This document shows positions 62,966 through 64,000 of a stretch of DNA of 64,000 nucleotides, one piece after another. The position numbers and the translations under genes were made by a program. This stretch comes from Anomaloglossus baeobatrachus. Taxonomy: Eukaryota; Chordata; Amphibia; Anura; Aromobatidae. Location: contig NW_027445228.1 in NCBI RefSeq assembly GCF_048569485.1, forward strand, positions 1 to 64,000, read 5' to 3'. The notes under the pieces are model-generated. The model saw only the letters and a list, made by a program, of their open reading frames with translations. It had not been told where the DNA came from and ran no database searches. Every line of letters starts with the position of its first letter. Positions within the stretch are counted from its first letter, which is position 1.

Positions 62966-63158
62966 ATTATATATAAATGAAAATTTGTAGTTAAAGCCAC
63001 ACTTTTGTGGGAAACATTAAACTCTTTATTTTTTCCTTCCACATTGCTTTAATTCCTGTGACGAATCTAAAGTGTACTTTGGCTTTCCATTACTGCTCTA
63101 GGAATATTACAAAAAAAGGGACACATAGCTAATATGAAAAATGAGTAAAACTATAGGC
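62966..63158. other. Unclassified stretch
   Basis: No gene or repeat unit recognised; it may already belong to the inverted-arm element. Confidence 0.3.
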
Positions 63159-64000
63159 ATTGCATTATTGATTTAGAGATATTTGCAAAGAGAGCTTCTT
63201 AGCTTATGTATTGGCTTATCCATGTGAGCCCGATAACCTCGACAAGGTGATCTCATTATATTGGGAACCTAACAGCACACTTGAGAGAAAAAAACATGAA
63301 TCGCATTTGCACATCCCAAAATCATACCTTGATCTAAAGCCACTAGGCAAAAATTAAGTACCTGAACATGAGGTTCTTGGTTTTACATTCTGGTCAGTTA
63401 ACGCACTGGGAGCTTGTGGAAGGTGAGTGTACCGGTCCTTTCACAGAGTGCTGGTGTTGTGTGGCGGCCATTGCTGTGGTAGTTTTGTGTCGGTGGGGCG
63501 GTGTGGCCTGGAGTCATGGGGACTCTGCCTTGCAGCATGGGTGTTGTGAGGCACCAGGTCACCTGCCCTGTTGTTGGTGTATTGTTGGTGTAGCGATGGA
63601 CGGCGCTGCACTTTTGAGGCATAGAATAGGGACTCACTCAGAGATTCGCCATGACGTGGCAGGGGGCTTCATACAGTCTGATCACAATGTTAAGCCAAGA
63701 ACCTCATGTTCAGGTATTTCATTTCTGCTTGCGGCTTTAGATCAAAGATATGACTTTAGGACGTGGGAATCATGTCTTTTTTCTTCCAGGTGTGCTATAT
63801 TGGAAACCTAACCTTAAATGCGTCTGCGTGATTAAAAATCTGCATGTCTGGGCAGATAGGTTCCTGGCAAAATAAGATGGTGGACACATCCTGGCTATAG
63901 GACGGAGTGCTTGGTCAGGTGCTTGTCAAGATTATCGGGCTCACAAGGATTAGCCAATACATAAGCTAAGACTCACTTTCCAAATATCTCTAAAGCAATA
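63159..64000. mobile_element. Transposon with long inverted arms, cut by the window end
   Basis: 63159-63393 and 63690-64000 are inverted copies, with CTTAGCTTATGTATTGGCT, GAGCCCGATAA, TGATCTAAAGCC and ACCTGAACATGAGGTTCTTGG in both arms. The left arm lacks about 100 bp. A 300-bp middle separates them. No transposase is visible; superfamily unknown, and the right terminus is outside the window. Confidence 0.6.

Noticed and set aside
1-64000. tRNA, rRNA, snRNA or host protein-coding genes
   Set aside because: Looked for conserved tRNA boxes, exon-like conserved protein blocks and known RNA words; nothing convincing was seen beyond transposable elements and satellites.

Overview
The window looks like repeat-dense, gene-poor DNA of an amphibian, most likely a frog. 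I reach this from the mix of elements: a Gmr1-type Gypsy, a chromodomain Gypsy, an Ngaro/DIRS retroelement with a hydrolase frame, a Penelope-like element with a GIY-YIG domain, L1 and CR1-like LINEs, Tc1, PIF/Harbinger-like and hAT-like DNA transposons, and many long minisatellites. Several stretches (the TTTTTTGCAGCG-type transposon ends, the Tc1 3' tail, the repeat after 62742) resemble repeats I remember as abundant in frog genomes. I found no host protein-coding gene, tRNA or rRNA. Nearly every long open frame is either a transposable-element frame or a stop-free minisatellite.

Layout. 1-1620: C-rich minisatellites and the element carrying them, which recurs inverted at 47.4-48.84 kb. 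1.64-4.76 kb: a CR1-like LINE remnant split by a TA-flanked transposon (1907-4565) that has its own 35-bp array. 5.70-9.83 kb: an 88-bp satellite of about 47 units. 9.87-11.74 kb: a TTA-flanked Harbinger-like element. 12.07-14.03 kb: two minisatellites and a Penelope-type tail. 14.03-15.28 kb: an inverted half copy of the 1907-4565 element. 15.67-19.10 kb: a Tc1 transposon split by a Harbinger-like element, its transposase motif amplified into nineteen 45-bp units. 19.13-20.45 kb: C-rich and TG repeats and one end of a hAT-like element.

20.71-26.49 kb is a complete-looking chromodomain Ty3/Gypsy element on the minus strand with 785-bp LTRs and a 5-bp target duplication. From 28.2 to 46.96 kb runs a TG-rich minisatellite (unit about 48-52 bp, roughly 7 kb in total) interrupted by two young retroelements: a Gmr1-like Gypsy (29548-34767, minus strand) and an Ngaro-like tyrosine-recombinase element (35707-42198, plus strand). 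47.26-48.84 kb holds the other hAT-like end and a G-rich minisatellite.

48.9-49.6 kb holds a palindromic Penelope-type tail and a 37-38-bp minisatellite. 49.8-56.24 kb is an L1 on the minus strand, frame-broken in ORF2, with a MITE in its 5' part. 56573-62727 is a Penelope-like element with terminal direct repeats, an inverted tail, a 14-bp target duplication and an open 1070-codon frame; a palindromic MITE sits in one of its repeats. The window ends inside a transposon with long inverted arms.

The parts do not form a pathway. They record serial insertion: young retroelements inside satellites, MITEs inside LINEs and Penelope repeats, and satellites grown from transposon sequence. The most notable points are the Tc1 transposase motif turned satellite, the Ngaro element with hydrolase-like and zinc-finger frames, the Gmr1 element with a SCAN-like Gag and integrase-before-RT order, and the satellite that took two clean insertions.
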